Assembly: GCA_035363095.1 (NCBI GenBank)
Contig: DAOSEK010000006.1
Span: forward strand, 19,803 to 83,802
Direction: 5' to 3'
DNA: 64,000 nt
Origin: DAOSEK01 sp035363095
GTDB taxonomy: Archaea; Nanobdellota; Nanobdellia; Woesearchaeales; UBA119
The notes beneath the pieces are model-generated. The model was not told where the DNA came from and searched no databases. It was given only the letters and a program-made list of their open reading frames with translations. Of the stretch, positions 1 through 9,981 are shown piece after piece; position 1 is the stretch's first letter, and each line of letters begins with the position of its first letter. A program made the translations under genes and the position numbers.

Positions 1-2382
1 GAGGCATTAGCGGTTAAAAAAAGAGTTACTGAGATAATATATCTTGGAGATATTCTATTTAATTATGGGGATTTCAATGAGAACGGACATGTGCTCGTAC
101 CTGTTGGATATTGTCCTGAGTGGTGGGTGTGCGAACTTAAAGAGGCAATTAAAAAAAAATATTTTGATAATAAAGAGGTAGGAAAAAAAGAGATTATTAA
201 TGTAATTAAAAATAAATTGGGATTTGAAAATCCTGATATTTTCAAGAATATGCCAACATTTCAGCCTTCATTTGCCCATGCAAAAAAAACATCATTAGAA
301 CTTGATATCCCGCTTCATCCTGGTTATATTTATTTTTGGAGTGAAATATGTCCAAAAGATCTTTTGAATCTTTTGAGGATGCTTTCAAAGTATTCAAGTG
401 TTAAAAATGAGCACGAAAAGGTCAAGCTCGTATTTATGATTAATGAAAGTGATGGAAATTTGGTATGTGCAAAAAGAACACTTGAGATATTAGGAGTTCC
501 TTTTTCATATGTGAATAATAATTACATAGTTTTAAATGATTCAGATACTAATGCATTTTTATGTAATCTGGGAACAAGCCCGGATGAATATGAGGTTTCT
601 ATAACTGAGATATTTTCAAAAGTAGAAGGGTTAATTTCTAAAGACCCAGATGATTTAAAATCAGGATTAGATGTAATAAAACAAATATCTAATGTAAAAA
701 TAATGGATTTATCCGGTACATTTATTGGTGCAAGGATGGGCAGACCTGAGAAAGCTAAGATGAGAACTTTGAAAGGAAGTCCTGAAACCCTTTTTCCTGT
801 TGGAACACAAGGTGGAAGGCTAAGAAGTTTTGAAGAGGCATCAAATGTTGGATTTGTTGAAGCTGATATTCCTAAGCATTATTGTGAGAAATGCAAAAAA
901 GAGGTTTCTTTTGGGATGTGCGATTTTTGTCTTCAACCAACTAAACAGATGTATTATTGTCCAGTTTGTAAGGATTGGGGCATGGAAAAAGAATGCGAAA
1001 AACACGGTGAGAAAAAAGTTTATGGCCCGCAAAAAATTGAGATTAAAGAACTTTATAATGCGTGGATAAAACATTTGGGTGTTGGTAAGCCTGAAATATT
1101 AAAAGGCGTAAGAGGAACAAGTAGCAAAAATCATATTCCAGAACATTTTGCAAAAGGGCTTTTAAGGGCAAAATCTAAGATTGCTGTAAATAAAGATGGT
1201 ACTATTCGTTATGATGTAAGTGAGGTTCCTTTAACTCATTTTAAGCCCAAAGAGATAAGAACCTCAATTAAAAAATTAAAGGAATTAGGTTATGTTCTAG
1301 ATATATATGGAAATCCTTTAACAGATGAAAACCAAATTCTAGAGATTAAACCTCAAGACATTATTCTTCCAAGTATAAAAGAAGGTTTTGAAGAAGGTGC
1401 TGATATGATTCTTTTAAGGGTTTGCAATTTTATAGATTTATTACTTGAGAAATTATATCACATGAAACCTTTTTATGAAATAAAATCAAAAGAAGATTTA
1501 GTAGGGCATCTGGTTTTAGGAATGGCGCCACACATTTCTTGTGGAATGGTCGGTAGAATAATTGGATTTTCAGAAACTCAAGGGCTTTTTTGCTCGCCAA
1601 TGTTTCATGCTGCACTACGAAGAGATTGTGATGGCGATGAGGCTTGTCTTTTGATGCTTATGGACGCTTTTTTGAATTTTTCTAGAGAGTATATGCCTGA
1701 TAAAAGAGGTGGAAGGTCAATGGATGCGCCATTGGTTATTACCTCAGTTTTAGACCCCTCAGAAGTTGATGATATGGTATTGGGTTTGGATGTAGAATAT
1801 TCATATCCTATTGAATTATATAATGCTGCGCAAAATTACAAAAACCCAAGAGAATTATCTATTGATACTATTGGAAAAAGGCTTGGAAAAGAAAAACAAT
1901 ATGAAGGTTTTGGGTTCACACATGACACAGAAAATTTCAATGCAGGGGTTTTGATATCCGCATATAAAATACTTCCTACAATGGATGACAAGATGAAAAA
2001 ACAGATGTTTTTAGCTGAGAAAATCAGAGCTGTTGATGAAAATGATGTTGCAAAGCTTGTAATTGAGAAGCATTTTCTAAAAGACCTTAAGGGAAATCTG
2101 AGAAAATTCTCACAACAATCTTTTAGATGTGTTAAATGCAATGAAATTTTTAGAAGACCACCTTTAAGGGGCATTTGCACGCAATGTGGTGGAAAGATTA
2201 TATTTACTATTTCTGAAGGTTCAGTAATAAAATATCTTCAGCCTTCTTTAGACCTCTCTGAAAAGTACAATGTTGGACAATATTTAAAGCAAACATTAGA
2301 GTTAACTAATCAAAGGGTAGAAAGTATGTTTGGAAAGGAAATAGAGAAACAGGAAAGTCTCTCTTCATGGTTTGGAAAATAG
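1..2382 (+). CDS. polC: DNA polymerase D large subunit (DP2), C-terminal part, 5' end outside window
   Basis: Catalytic subunit of the archaeal replicative polymerase PolD, working with the DP1 exonuclease subunit (not in this window). The frame is open from base 1, so the gene begins upstream; an internal ATG at 91 is not the start. Visible family marks are the GRMGRPEKAKMR segment, a Cys-rich zinc-binding stretch (CEKCKKEVSFGMC, then CPVC), the catalytic segment RRDCDGDE with its Asp cluster, and a second C-terminal zinc site (CVKC, CTQCGG). The protein ends QESLSSWFGK, which fits the PCNA-binding PIP pattern (Q-x-x-hydrophobic-x-x-aromatic-aromatic). It stops at TAG. No intein is seen in the part present. 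Identification is firm. Confidence 0.96.
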   Translation, partial: EALAVKKRVTEIIYLGDILFNYGDFNENGHVLVPVGYCPEWWVCELKEAIKKKYFDNKEVGKKEIINVIKNKLGFENPDIFKNMPTFQPSFAHAKKTSLELDIPLHPGYIYFWSEICPKDLLNLLRMLSKYSSVKNEHEKVKLVFMINESDGNLVCAKRTLEILGVPFSYVNNNYIVLNDSDTNAFLCNLGTSPDEYEVSITEIFSKVEGLISKDPDDLKSGLDVIKQISNVKIMDLSGTFIGARMGRPEKAKMRTLKGSPETLFPVGTQGGRLRSFEEASNVGFVEADIPKHYCEKCKKEVSFGMCDFCLQPTKQMYYCPVCKDWGMEKECEKHGEKKVYGPQKIEIKELYNAWIKHLGVGKPEILKGVRGTSSKNHIPEHFAKGLLRAKSKIAVNKDGTIRYDVSEVPLTHFKPKEIRTSIKKLKELGYVLDIYGNPLTDENQILEIKPQDIILPSIKEGFEEGADMILLRVCNFIDLLLEKLYHMKPFYEIKSKEDLVGHLVLGMAPHISCGMVGRIIGFSETQGLFCSPMFHAALRRDCDGDEACLLMLMDAFLNFSREYMPDKRGGRSMDAPLVITSVLDPSEVDDMVLGLDVEYSYPIELYNAAQNYKNPRELSIDTIGKRLGKEKQYEGFGFTHDTENFNAGVLISAYKILPTMDDKMKKQMFLAEKIRAVDENDVAKLVIEKHFLKDLKGNLRKFSQQSFRCVKCNEIFRRPPLRGICTQCGGKIIFTISEGSVIKYLQPSLDLSEKYNVGQYLKQTLELTNQRVESMFGKEIEKQESLSSWFGK

Positions 2383-2392
2383 TATATTTAGA

Positions 2393-2660
2393 ATCCTGAC
2401 AAAAGCTATAGTACTTTTGCTTTAGTTAAAGGATGGTTTTCTAAACGATGTACTCGATGCACTTATAATTCTGAGAATAAATAGAGCACTTTTGCTTGAG
2501 TTAAAGGATGGTTTTCTAAACGATGTACTCGATGTACTTATAATTCTGAGAATAAATAGAGCACTTTTGCTTGTGTTAAAAAATGGTTTTCTTAACAATG
2601 TACTCAAAATCCTGAGAAAAGATACAGCACGTTTAACTTTTGGTAAAATATGGTATGTTA
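2393..2660. repeat. 75-bp tandem repeat, about 3.5 copies
   Basis: The unit starting GCACTTTTGCTT recurs at 2411, 2486, 2561 and, degenerate, at 2627 (spacings 75, 75, 66). It fills the convergent space between polC and the surface-protein gene. Because 75 is a multiple of three, every frame is periodic and a repetitive minus-strand reading frame (2422-2673) appears; I see no ribosome site or protein likeness for it. Confidence 0.85.
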
Positions 2661-2708
2661 AACAATAAAGCAATACTCAAAATATCAAATTCTAATTAAA
2701 ATTAAATC

Positions 2709-5700
2709 TTAATCAAGATATTCATAAGTGATATTTAGATAAGGTTTGCATCCGTTTATTCCAAACTCACTACACTTTTCACTTGGAAGAATTCCAGAAT
2801 CAAAACAGGTGAATGAAGCTTTGTTTGATGCTAAGTCTGATCCGACAATTCTTGTGACAAAGCGTTGGTTTCCACCTAATATGTACTCTGAAGCAACCTC
2901 TTTTATATCAATACAAATCCACTTCGTTAGATTTGTATCTTTTTCACTTTTTATTACTAAGGGAGTTATTTTAATTTCTTTAGATGTCTGTTTTTTAAGT
3001 ATTTCTTTTATTTCTTTTTGGATATTTATTACTGAGCATTGGGTATTATTTGTGAAACCAATAGATATAATATCTCCATCAAGATTTCCTGCATATATAT
3101 TATACATGCACAGCTGGGCACTTTTAATGGCACTATTTAAAAGTATATCTTCTGCATCTGAGATATCAAATTCAAGGTCTGTTACAAAATTCCAATCTTT
3201 ATGACCTACATTTGATTGAGGGCAAAATGTTATTGGATTGCAAAGACTTTCAACCACACAATCATCACAATCACTCCTTAAATAAATATTTTCTGGTACT
3301 TTTAAAATCACTGAAGATAAATCAATATAAGTATAGTATCCTAAAAGCCTTACATACATCCCTTTAGATTCTTTTTTGTTTGCAGTAATTGTTAGATTTG
3401 AACCTAGGCATAATTCAAGATCTATTTTATAGGAATTCATCTCATTATTATCAAAAATCAAATTATCATAATTACAACTTATGATTGCTGTTGTTTCTTT
3501 TGATTCATCATAGTTTGAAAATGTTATATCCATTGTTTGGTTAGAGTAATTGAAAATATTGATTTTTGTTATCTCTCCTAAATCTATTCTTTCAAATTCA
3601 AATGTAGGAGAGGATGCATCCATTATGATTATGTTATCAGAGCCTCTTTGAAGATTTATGTTATTTAGTAATACACTTTTTTCAAAATCCTGATTTAACA
3701 TTATTTTGGCAAAGTGGCCTTTTGAATAAAACTTTCTCTTTGTTGTATTCAAAGAGAGTGTTAGTTGCATTCCTTCAAAGTCAAAGATATAGGGGTTTTT
3801 TATTGATATGACGTATTGATCTACAAATTCATTTAAAGATGTCATATTTATGGTATAACTTATTTTATTTGCAAAATACTTAATCCCTATTTTTAGTTTT
3901 GATGTGTCAAGTTCTTCAAAATCTGAAATCTTGGTGTAATATATTGTAACTTTTTTGGTTCTTGAATCATATCTCGAGTATATATTTAATGATTCAATTA
4001 TTTTTAGGAGTTTTGTTTTTATATCTTCAATTTCTGCATTTGTTTGGTTAGTGATATTAGTTAAATTTAATTGCGTATCTTTTTGATCAGATTCGATGGT
4101 TTGATTAGGGTCTATTGGTTGAAGGGAAGGGCTTTGAATGATGGAATCATTAGAGTCATTAGAAACAATTTGATTTTGTGTTTCATTTTGCTCTGCAGTT
4201 TTGTCTTCAATTACAAAACCCTGGTCTATTTCTGTCGTGGTGTTTATTTCTTTAGAAGTGTTATCTTTTATTTGTTCTTCTCCATCCATTATATCTTCAT
4301 TTTGGGTTATGTTTGAGATGTTATTATCATTTTGTAAAGGGGTTGTTGTTTGTGTATCTTCTATGGATTGATTTATTGTGTTATTTTCGTTATCAGTTAT
4401 ATTAGTTTGAGGCAAATTATTTGTTGTTGTGTTCTCATTTTCTTCTTGTGTTTCATTTATTGTAGTTATATCGCTGTTTTCTATTGATTGTGTTGTTGTG
4501 CTATCATCGTTAATATTTGCTTGATTATTATCATCTTTTGTATTTAGATTATTTGTTTGTATGCTATCAATAATTTCTTCATCAATTACCTCTTGTTCTT
4601 TTTCCTCTTCAGCAGGATTATTTTGCTGGTTTGTTGCATCTTTGAGATTTTCATTTTGTAATTCATTTAGATCCCCTTCTTCCAAATCCTGTGTAATCCT
4701 GCCGGTAATACCACCTTCAAAGAATCTTATTACAGACATTATAATTCCAGTTAAAAAGTCACCTAAAGAACTAAAAATTCTTGTAGCTCCAATAAATGCC
4801 CCAGTTATTCCAAATTGATTTGAGCTTAAATCATTTTCTTGGGCTATTTGTATAATTTGATAATTCTGTTCATTAATATAATCATCATATAATAAAACTA
4901 TTTGATAGTAGTCGGGGGTTACTTTGGTATCAAATGATAAGGTGTTTTGCTCTTCATTAAAGACTATTTCTCTAAATTCATCAAAAATTATTGGCTGAGA
5001 AAGTTCTTTTGTATATTTTATCTCTTCAAATACATTGGATGTTTCATTATCAGAAATTATCTGCGTATCAAAAAAATTCTGGTCTGAAACAAAAAGTGCA
5101 ACTTCGAAGTATTGTCTTAAGTAATTTCCTTCAAATTCAGATTCCAAATAACAATAATCGTTTATTGGAACGGATCTTTTGTTTTCAATTATAAAATTAC
5201 ATCTAGTCGGGCTTATTACATTAAATACATCGTTAATACACTCAATATTACAGCTATCTGATTCAATATAATCTAACGCGTTAATGTATGCTGTTGTGTT
5301 AAATGTTTTTATAGAGGGAATCTTTGATTTGAAAACACCTGTTGTTCTAAGGGTTATGTTTAGATAAAATACATCAACAGTATCTTCTTTGATTAAATAA
5401 ATCTTCATTGTTTCTAAGAAATTCTGAGTTTTATTTGGCTCGTCATATGAGATAAATAATATATTATTACTTATGGAAGTGCTAATGCCTGTCACTTTAG
5501 TTTCTAAGAATCCATAGTTGTTATCATCCGCATTTGTAGCATTTATCAAATCAATCTCTATGCCTTGATAGGGGATTAGTGTAATAGGTGCAAGATAATT
5601 TATCAAGTTTTCACTATCTTTGGTTTGATTGCTTAAATTTGTTTTGTTATCAAGACTTTGGTTTAGAATCGCAGTTTCATTTCCAATTACACTTTGGTTG

Positions 5701-7058
5701 TTATCATAAATTTTTAAGTTTTCCAAATATCTCTCTTTATCAACGAATGTAATGTTTAATAAAAATTCTGTTATCGTTGAGTTATGATATTCTTTAATCT
5801 TAATGATGTCATTTTCTATATCATTTATTGGAATAATTTCTAGCACATCGTTAACAATTACTATTGCCGTATTATTTGTTCCTACGCCCAAAAAGGTTGA
5901 ACTTCTTCCCAAGATGGAGTTTAAATTAATATGGGTTATTTCTTTTTTAATTGCAAGTGCAGAATATGTTATTCCTGTTTGGTTTATTTGGGATATTGTT
6001 ATGTTTGTATCGCTTAGGTTTTCAAGAGAAGCGTTTGTGAAGTTTTGTGTTTGATTGTTGATCTCATCAATACTTTGGTTTGAATAAATAGTTTGGTTTG
6101 TTGTTTGATTAAATAGTTCTTCTATATCATCTTCAATACTAATTTCTTCTTCATCTGTTTCTTCACCCTCTTCTTCATCATCATCCTCTTCTTCAATTTC
6201 TTTCGGAGTTTGATTTCCAATTATTTCGATTTCATCATCAATATTTATCTGCTGTTCCTGTTCATTTATTTCTTCTTGATCATTTAATTGATCTTGATTT
6301 TCTTCTGATTGATTTGTTTGTTGAATGCTTTGGTTTGATTGAGTTTGATTAGATGAATTTTGTATTGCTAGTATATTATCAATTTCTTCTTGGGTTTGAT
6401 TTTCAATTATTTCAATTTCATCCCTATTCGAAATGAATCCTTGTGTATTATCAACATTCTCTGAGGGTTCAATATCCATTTCAGGGTTTTGTTCAATGAA
6501 AATATCAGGATTTTCAATAATCTGTTCAGGATAATTTGTATCTGTGAACTGAGGGTCTGTAGTAATTACTAAATCGTTTGTATCTTCAAAACCGGTGTTT
6601 AAGTCGCTATTTTCATCAATAGATGATACATCTGTTGCAAAAAAACCTGTAATCCCGCTATTATTTGAATTTAGAAAAAATGAGGAGCTTAACACCATTA
6701 GTGCGATTACCATCAAAGAAATAATTATTATACTTGTTTTTCTTTTCTTTAGATTCTTATTGAGGATCAGTTTTTTTAAATCGTGAGAATCTTGTGAATC
6801 GTTTTCTTTAAAATGCTTTCTTTTATGAAGTTCTGCTATGATTTTTTCAGGATTTTCCCCTTTAAAAAATGAATGAATTTTTTGTTTATATTCAACATAT
6901 GTTAGATTGCCATCAAGGTAACTTTTAAAGAAAGTTTCTTTTATTTTTTTAATTGTTTTATCAATATTTTTTATCTGTTCCTCTTTTGAATTAGTCGGAT
7001 TTTTGCGTATATCTTCTATAAGTTCTTCATAGTCCCTTAATGAGTTAGGATTATTCAT
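2709..7058 (-). CDS. Very large membrane-anchored surface protein, Asn/Gln/Thr-rich
   Basis: 1449 residues, function unknown. The first 108 residues are charged and probably cytoplasmic, with a helical stretch (YLDGNLTYVEYKQKIHSFF) of a kind I recall preceding membrane anchors in DPANN proteins. One transmembrane helix lies at about 109-129. The outer part carries dozens of N-x-S/T glycosylation sites in low-complexity Asn/Gln/Glu/Thr segments (about 150-350 and 790-960) between more ordered stretches. A second hydrophobic patch at about 743-788 has repeated GITG motifs (GITGAFIG, GITGRI), like GITGFF just after the first anchor. Cys pairs occur near the C-terminus (CDDC, CNPITFC). It lies 9 bp downstream of the helix-turn-helix gene, so probably shares a transcript. 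An adhesin or cell-envelope role is inference. Confidence 0.85.
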   Translation of the reverse strand: MNNPNSLRDYEELIEDIRKNPTNSKEEQIKNIDKTIKKIKETFFKSYLDGNLTYVEYKQKIHSFFKGENPEKIIAELHKRKHFKENDSQDSHDLKKLILNKNLKKRKTSIIIISLMVIALMVLSSSFFLNSNNSGITGFFATDVSSIDENSDLNTGFEDTNDLVITTDPQFTDTNYPEQIIENPDIFIEQNPEMDIEPSENVDNTQGFISNRDEIEIIENQTQEEIDNILAIQNSSNQTQSNQSIQQTNQSEENQDQLNDQEEINEQEQQINIDDEIEIIGNQTPKEIEEEDDDEEEGEETDEEEISIEDDIEELFNQTTNQTIYSNQSIDEINNQTQNFTNASLENLSDTNITISQINQTGITYSALAIKKEITHINLNSILGRSSTFLGVGTNNTAIVIVNDVLEIIPINDIENDIIKIKEYHNSTITEFLLNITFVDKERYLENLKIYDNNQSVIGNETAILNQSLDNKTNLSNQTKDSENLINYLAPITLIPYQGIEIDLINATNADDNNYGFLETKVTGISTSISNNILFISYDEPNKTQNFLETMKIYLIKEDTVDVFYLNITLRTTGVFKSKIPSIKTFNTTAYINALDYIESDSCNIECINDVFNVISPTRCNFIIENKRSVPINDYCYLESEFEGNYLRQYFEVALFVSDQNFFDTQIISDNETSNVFEEIKYTKELSQPIIFDEFREIVFNEEQNTLSFDTKVTPDYYQIVLLYDDYINEQNYQIIQIAQENDLSSNQFGITGAFIGATRIFSSLGDFLTGIIMSVIRFFEGGITGRITQDLEEGDLNELQNENLKDATNQQNNPAEEEKEQEVIDEEIIDSIQTNNLNTKDDNNQANINDDSTTTQSIENSDITTINETQEENENTTTNNLPQTNITDNENNTINQSIEDTQTTTPLQNDNNISNITQNEDIMDGEEQIKDNTSKEINTTTEIDQGFVIEDKTAEQNETQNQIVSNDSNDSIIQSPSLQPIDPNQTIESDQKDTQLNLTNITNQTNAEIEDIKTKLLKIIESLNIYSRYDSRTKKVTIYYTKISDFEELDTSKLKIGIKYFANKISYTINMTSLNEFVDQYVISIKNPYIFDFEGMQLTLSLNTTKRKFYSKGHFAKIMLNQDFEKSVLLNNINLQRGSDNIIIMDASSPTFEFERIDLGEITKINIFNYSNQTMDITFSNYDESKETTAIISCNYDNLIFDNNEMNSYKIDLELCLGSNLTITANKKESKGMYVRLLGYYTYIDLSSVILKVPENIYLRSDCDDCVVESLCNPITFCPQSNVGHKDWNFVTDLEFDISDAEDILLNSAIKSAQLCMYNIYAGNLDGDIISIGFTNNTQCSVINIQKEIKEILKKQTSKEIKITPLVIKSEKDTNLTKWICIDIKEVASEYILGGNQRFVTRIVGSDLASNKASFTCFDSGILPSEKCSEFGINGCKPYLNITYEYLD

Positions 7059-7067
7059 TTTCGTTTT

Positions 7068-7526
7068 TTATTTCAAATATCTTTTTTTGATACTTCTTTT
7101 GTGTATTTGAGATATACACGAAGGACTTCTTTTCAAGATTATTGCAATCTCTACTGTTTTTAAATTTTCTTTTGATTTAAGAAAATAAATCAAATTTTCA
7201 GATATTGTTGAGTTTGAATTTGCAAGCTCTAAGAGGGGGATTTTAATAGAATCATTTTTATTGACATTAAAGGAATAATCTTTTGATTGTATGTAACTGG
7301 AATATATAGTTTTTTGACTCCTATTTATTGTTTTTGCAATATCACAATTTTTGACTTTTTTAATTTCCTTAAGATATCTAATCAGTGATTGCAATGGCGC
7401 ACTTTTGTTTGAAAAAACGCTTATAGGAATTAAATATTCAATTAAGGCGGTTTTGTTTGTATTGCCAATAACGTTTTCTAAAACATTAGTTTTGGGTTTT
7501 ATATTTGGGATATCCGTTTTTTGCAT
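7068..7526 (-). CDS. Small protein with two helix-turn-helix-like segments
   Basis: 152 residues. Two similar segments, about 45-80 (LQSLIRYLKEIKKVKNCDIA, then KTINRSQKTIYSSY) and about 110-145 (LIYFLKSKENLKTVEIAIIL, then KRSPSCISQIHKRS), resemble the recognition helices of sigma region-4/TrpR-like DNA-binding domains, so it looks like a tandem-HTH regulator. It is the first gene of a two-gene unit with the 1449-residue surface protein. A run of 11-bp repeats lies upstream, where a DNA-binding protein might act on its own promoter. The DNA-binding role rests on pattern only. Confidence 0.65.
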   Translation of the reverse strand: MQKTDIPNIKPKTNVLENVIGNTNKTALIEYLIPISVFSNKSAPLQSLIRYLKEIKKVKNCDIAKTINRSQKTIYSSYIQSKDYSFNVNKNDSIKIPLLELANSNSTISENLIYFLKSKENLKTVEIAIILKRSPSCISQIHKRSIKKRYLK

Positions 7527-7608
7527 TAGTTTACTTTTTTTCTCATATTATTTAAATTTTTCCCATATTGATAAATTTTTTTAGTTTTTAGTTACTTTTT
7601 AAAATCTG

Positions 7609-7690
7609 GATAAACATTTGATAAACATTTGATAAACATTCGATAAATATTTGATAAATATTTGATAAATATTCAATTAATACTCGATAA
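7609..7690. repeat. 11-bp AT-rich tandem repeats between divergent genes
   Basis: The unit GATAAACATTT (later GATAAATATTT) begins at 7609, 7620, 7631, 7642, 7653 and 7664, with a degenerate copy at 7686. The 11-bp period is close to one helical turn, so each copy faces the same side of the DNA. It sits between the minus-strand HTH gene and the plus-strand phosphoesterase gene. Such phased repeats can be curved DNA, an operator array or iteron-like sites; the sequence does not decide. Confidence 0.85.
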
Positions 7691-7841
7691 AAATTCAACA
7701 TAATTTCCACACAATCTCTATACAGTTTTTATATGATTTTTATAACCCTTCTTTAAAAACTCCTCAAGAGTAGTAAAATATATTAAGAACTGATTCACCT
7801 ACTAAAAAATTGTCAGGTAAAAATTTTTAAAAAAACAAAAA

Positions 7842-9149
7842 ATGAAGGGTGTTAATATAGAAGATAATTATCGCAGTATATGCTTTGTAAGCGATTTGCA
7901 TATATCGGGTTTTAGGGCTCTTGATGAGATCCCTATCATTAATGAATTTAAAGCGCTTTTAAGGGCACTTATTTCTAAAGGGGATTGCGAACTTGTAATA
8001 CTTGGGGATTTTTTAGAACTGTTAAAAACAGAATTTAATCTAAGAATTGAATCAGATCTTTTTTACCTTGAGCTTTTGAATTTACTTAAAGAGCTGTCTC
8101 TAAAAACAAATGTGACTTATATACTTGGAAACCATGATAAGAATGTTATCCACCGAAAAGAGATTTTATCTATCTTGAAAAAATATTGCATAAATATTCC
8201 TAAAAATCCTTTTGAATATGAAAAAAATTTAATTATCAAAGAAAAAAATATAGTGGTTTTTGGAGAGCATGGAAATCAATATGACCCGCTAAGTAGCTAT
8301 AATGATATTTATGATAGTGAAGAGCTGGGTCTTGGAGATTACTATATTAAGAACGCAATTGGAAATATTGTATCTAAAAGACAAAAGTCTTGGATAAATG
8401 ATGTTGATAAAATAAACCCAATATCTTCTGTACCTTCTTTTATTGCTTCTAATTTTTTTTATAAGGAAACAAGCAGGCTTTTTAAGCTGATTACCATCCC
8501 TTTTACATTTAATCTTTTGTTTGCAAAGATTATCCCCTTACTTTTGATTTATCTATTCTTTTTTCAAGGCTTAAAATTATCAGAGCAATCCTTAGTTGTT
8601 TTTAGTGTTGTTGCACTTCTTATTCTAATAGATTTTTCCTTTTTTATATATGGCGGAGTAGTTTTTATCTTTAGAAAAGATTTTAAAAAGTTTATGGCTA
8701 AGTTTGGTTTTTGGGACAAATTTAAGGTTTTAAGAGCAATTGAGGATAAAAAATTTAGTTTGGAAGAACAGATGATTAAGGGCAATATTAAATCCTTTGG
8801 AAATAAAGTTGACTTCTATTTTTATGGGCATACGCACTTGGCAAAAATGGATGGATATTATAATAATAGTTTTTGTGTGAATACTGGGCAATTTAGTAAG
8901 GGCTATGCATTGGTAAAATCAAAGATAGGACTTCCTGCAATATATGTGCCTTATTCATTTTGCTCTTATGCATTTTTTAGAATTATAGAGGATAAAAACA
9001 TCTACAAGGCTCAAATTAAGCTCGTTACGAAAAAAAAGCCAATTAAGACAAAACTTACTTGGTTTCAAAGAATTTCAATAATAGAGAGCATAAGAGTTTT
9101 AAGAAAACTAACCGAAAACAAAATAGAGATAAAAGAGATTTTAATATAG
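7842..9149 (+). CDS. Calcineurin-like metallophosphoesterase with internal membrane helices
   Basis: 435 residues. All the metallophosphoesterase blocks are present: SDLHISG (about 15-21), GDFLELL, GNHDKN (about 97-102), GEHGNQYDP and the closing GHTHLAKM with CVNTGQF. The order matches the UDP-2,3-diacylglucosamine hydrolase-like branch. Between the GEHG and GHTH blocks there is an insertion of about 100 residues with two hydrophobic helices (about 220-285), so the enzyme is probably membrane-bound. The substrate cannot be read from the sequence; a phospholipid- or nucleotide-type phosphoester is a guess. It appears to be transcribed alone. Confidence 0.88.
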   Translation: MKGVNIEDNYRSICFVSDLHISGFRALDEIPIINEFKALLRALISKGDCELVILGDFLELLKTEFNLRIESDLFYLELLNLLKELSLKTNVTYILGNHDKNVIHRKEILSILKKYCINIPKNPFEYEKNLIIKEKNIVVFGEHGNQYDPLSSYNDIYDSEELGLGDYYIKNAIGNIVSKRQKSWINDVDKINPISSVPSFIASNFFYKETSRLFKLITIPFTFNLLFAKIIPLLLIYLFFFQGLKLSEQSLVVFSVVALLILIDFSFFIYGGVVFIFRKDFKKFMAKFGFWDKFKVLRAIEDKKFSLEEQMIKGNIKSFGNKVDFYFYGHTHLAKMDGYYNNSFCVNTGQFSKGYALVKSKIGLPAIYVPYSFCSYAFFRIIEDKNIYKAQIKLVTKKKPIKTKLTWFQRISIIESIRVLRKLTENKIEIKEILI

Positions 9150-9271
9150 CTTTTAATTTTTAAAAAGTGTTTCATTTAAAAAATTCTAAAATCTTTATGT
9201 ATTTAATTATATATTTCAGTTGAAAAGTATTTTTGAAAAAATAAATATAAACTATCAGAAATATAAACATT

Positions 9272-9568
9272 TTATTTTAAAATAACTGAACAATATGGAA
9301 CATCGTTTATAGAAGTTGCATTACTCATATCCAAGAGATTTAGATCTTGACCAAATCTTATTGAGTTGATACCAAAAAATGTTATGGAATCTGATCGTTT
9401 AATTAATTGGATAATCAATCTATCATCAAGTTCTTTCCAATCATAGTAATTACTTGCTAAATCTATCTGTTTTTTCCCTTGAGAAATTTTTTTCCCTTTT
9501 ATTTCTTTATCACATACATAAAGAAAAACCTTTCCATTATCCTCTTTTAGGGAAACAAAATATTTCAT
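9272..9568 (-). CDS. DUF424 family protein
   Basis: 98 residues. The N-terminal VCDKEIKGK and C-terminal FFGINSIRFGQDLNLLD with NDVPYC match what I recall of the archaeal DUF424 pattern (CDxELxGK; LVGExAVxxAIEEGLVD; GVPHAQ). DUF424 genes are often found beside aIF2-beta in archaea. Here the start codon overlaps the aIF2-beta stop by four bases, indicating translational coupling. The usual Pro-His near the end is Pro-Tyr here. Its biochemical role is unknown, and the tie to translation initiation is from context. Confidence 0.72.
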   Translation of the reverse strand: MKYFVSLKEDNGKVFLYVCDKEIKGKKISQGKKQIDLASNYYDWKELDDRLIIQLIKRSDSITFFGINSIRFGQDLNLLDMSNATSINDVPYCSVILK

Positions 9569-9981
9569 TTTATTGTTTTAACAGGTTTTTTAGCACCGCA
9601 AACCTGACAGATTATAAATGTTGCAATCTTTTCTTTTGAAAGCGTAGTATCTGGCTTTTTGCATTCAGGGCAAAACACGAATTCATTTGCATAATCGGTA
9701 AGCTTTTCATTAATTCTTGCTGCGGATACTTTTGAACCTACAATCATTGAATTGCTTGTAAGTTCTCCCGGCGTACCAAGCTCTTTTAGGATGTATTTTA
9801 GAACATGTTCAACATCCCTATTAAGGGTTTTTGCAATTGAATGAAAATTACTGATTATAGTTTTGTTTCCCTGTATATGTCCCATCACTTTTGGTATCAC
9901 AAATCTTTCTTGAGATTCATTTTTCTTTGGCAGTTCTGATATTGCTTTATCGAGCATTGATTCATAATCCATCTTCTTCAC
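9565..9981 (-). CDS. eif2b: Translation initiation factor aIF2 subunit beta
   Basis: 138 residues, the usual archaeal length. aIF2 carries initiator Met-tRNA to the small ribosomal subunit; beta binds gamma and stabilises the ternary complex. The central alpha/beta domain is recognisable from KTIISNF, a conserved segment (VEHVLKYILKELGTPGEL) and GSKVSAARINEKL. The C-terminal zinc ribbon is CPECKKPDT with CQVCGA. It overlaps the upstream histone gene by 20 bp and the downstream DUF424 gene by 4 bp, giving a compact histone/aIF2-beta/DUF424 operon. Confidence 0.95.
   Translation of the reverse strand: MKKMDYESMLDKAISELPKKNESQERFVIPKVMGHIQGNKTIISNFHSIAKTLNRDVEHVLKYILKELGTPGELTSNSMIVGSKVSAARINEKLTDYANEFVFCPECKKPDTTLSKEKIATFIICQVCGAKKPVKTIK

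Noticed and set aside
2422..2673. 83-codon minus-strand repetitive frame
   Set aside because: Created by the 75-bp repeat, whose length is a multiple of three; no ribosome site and no protein likeness.
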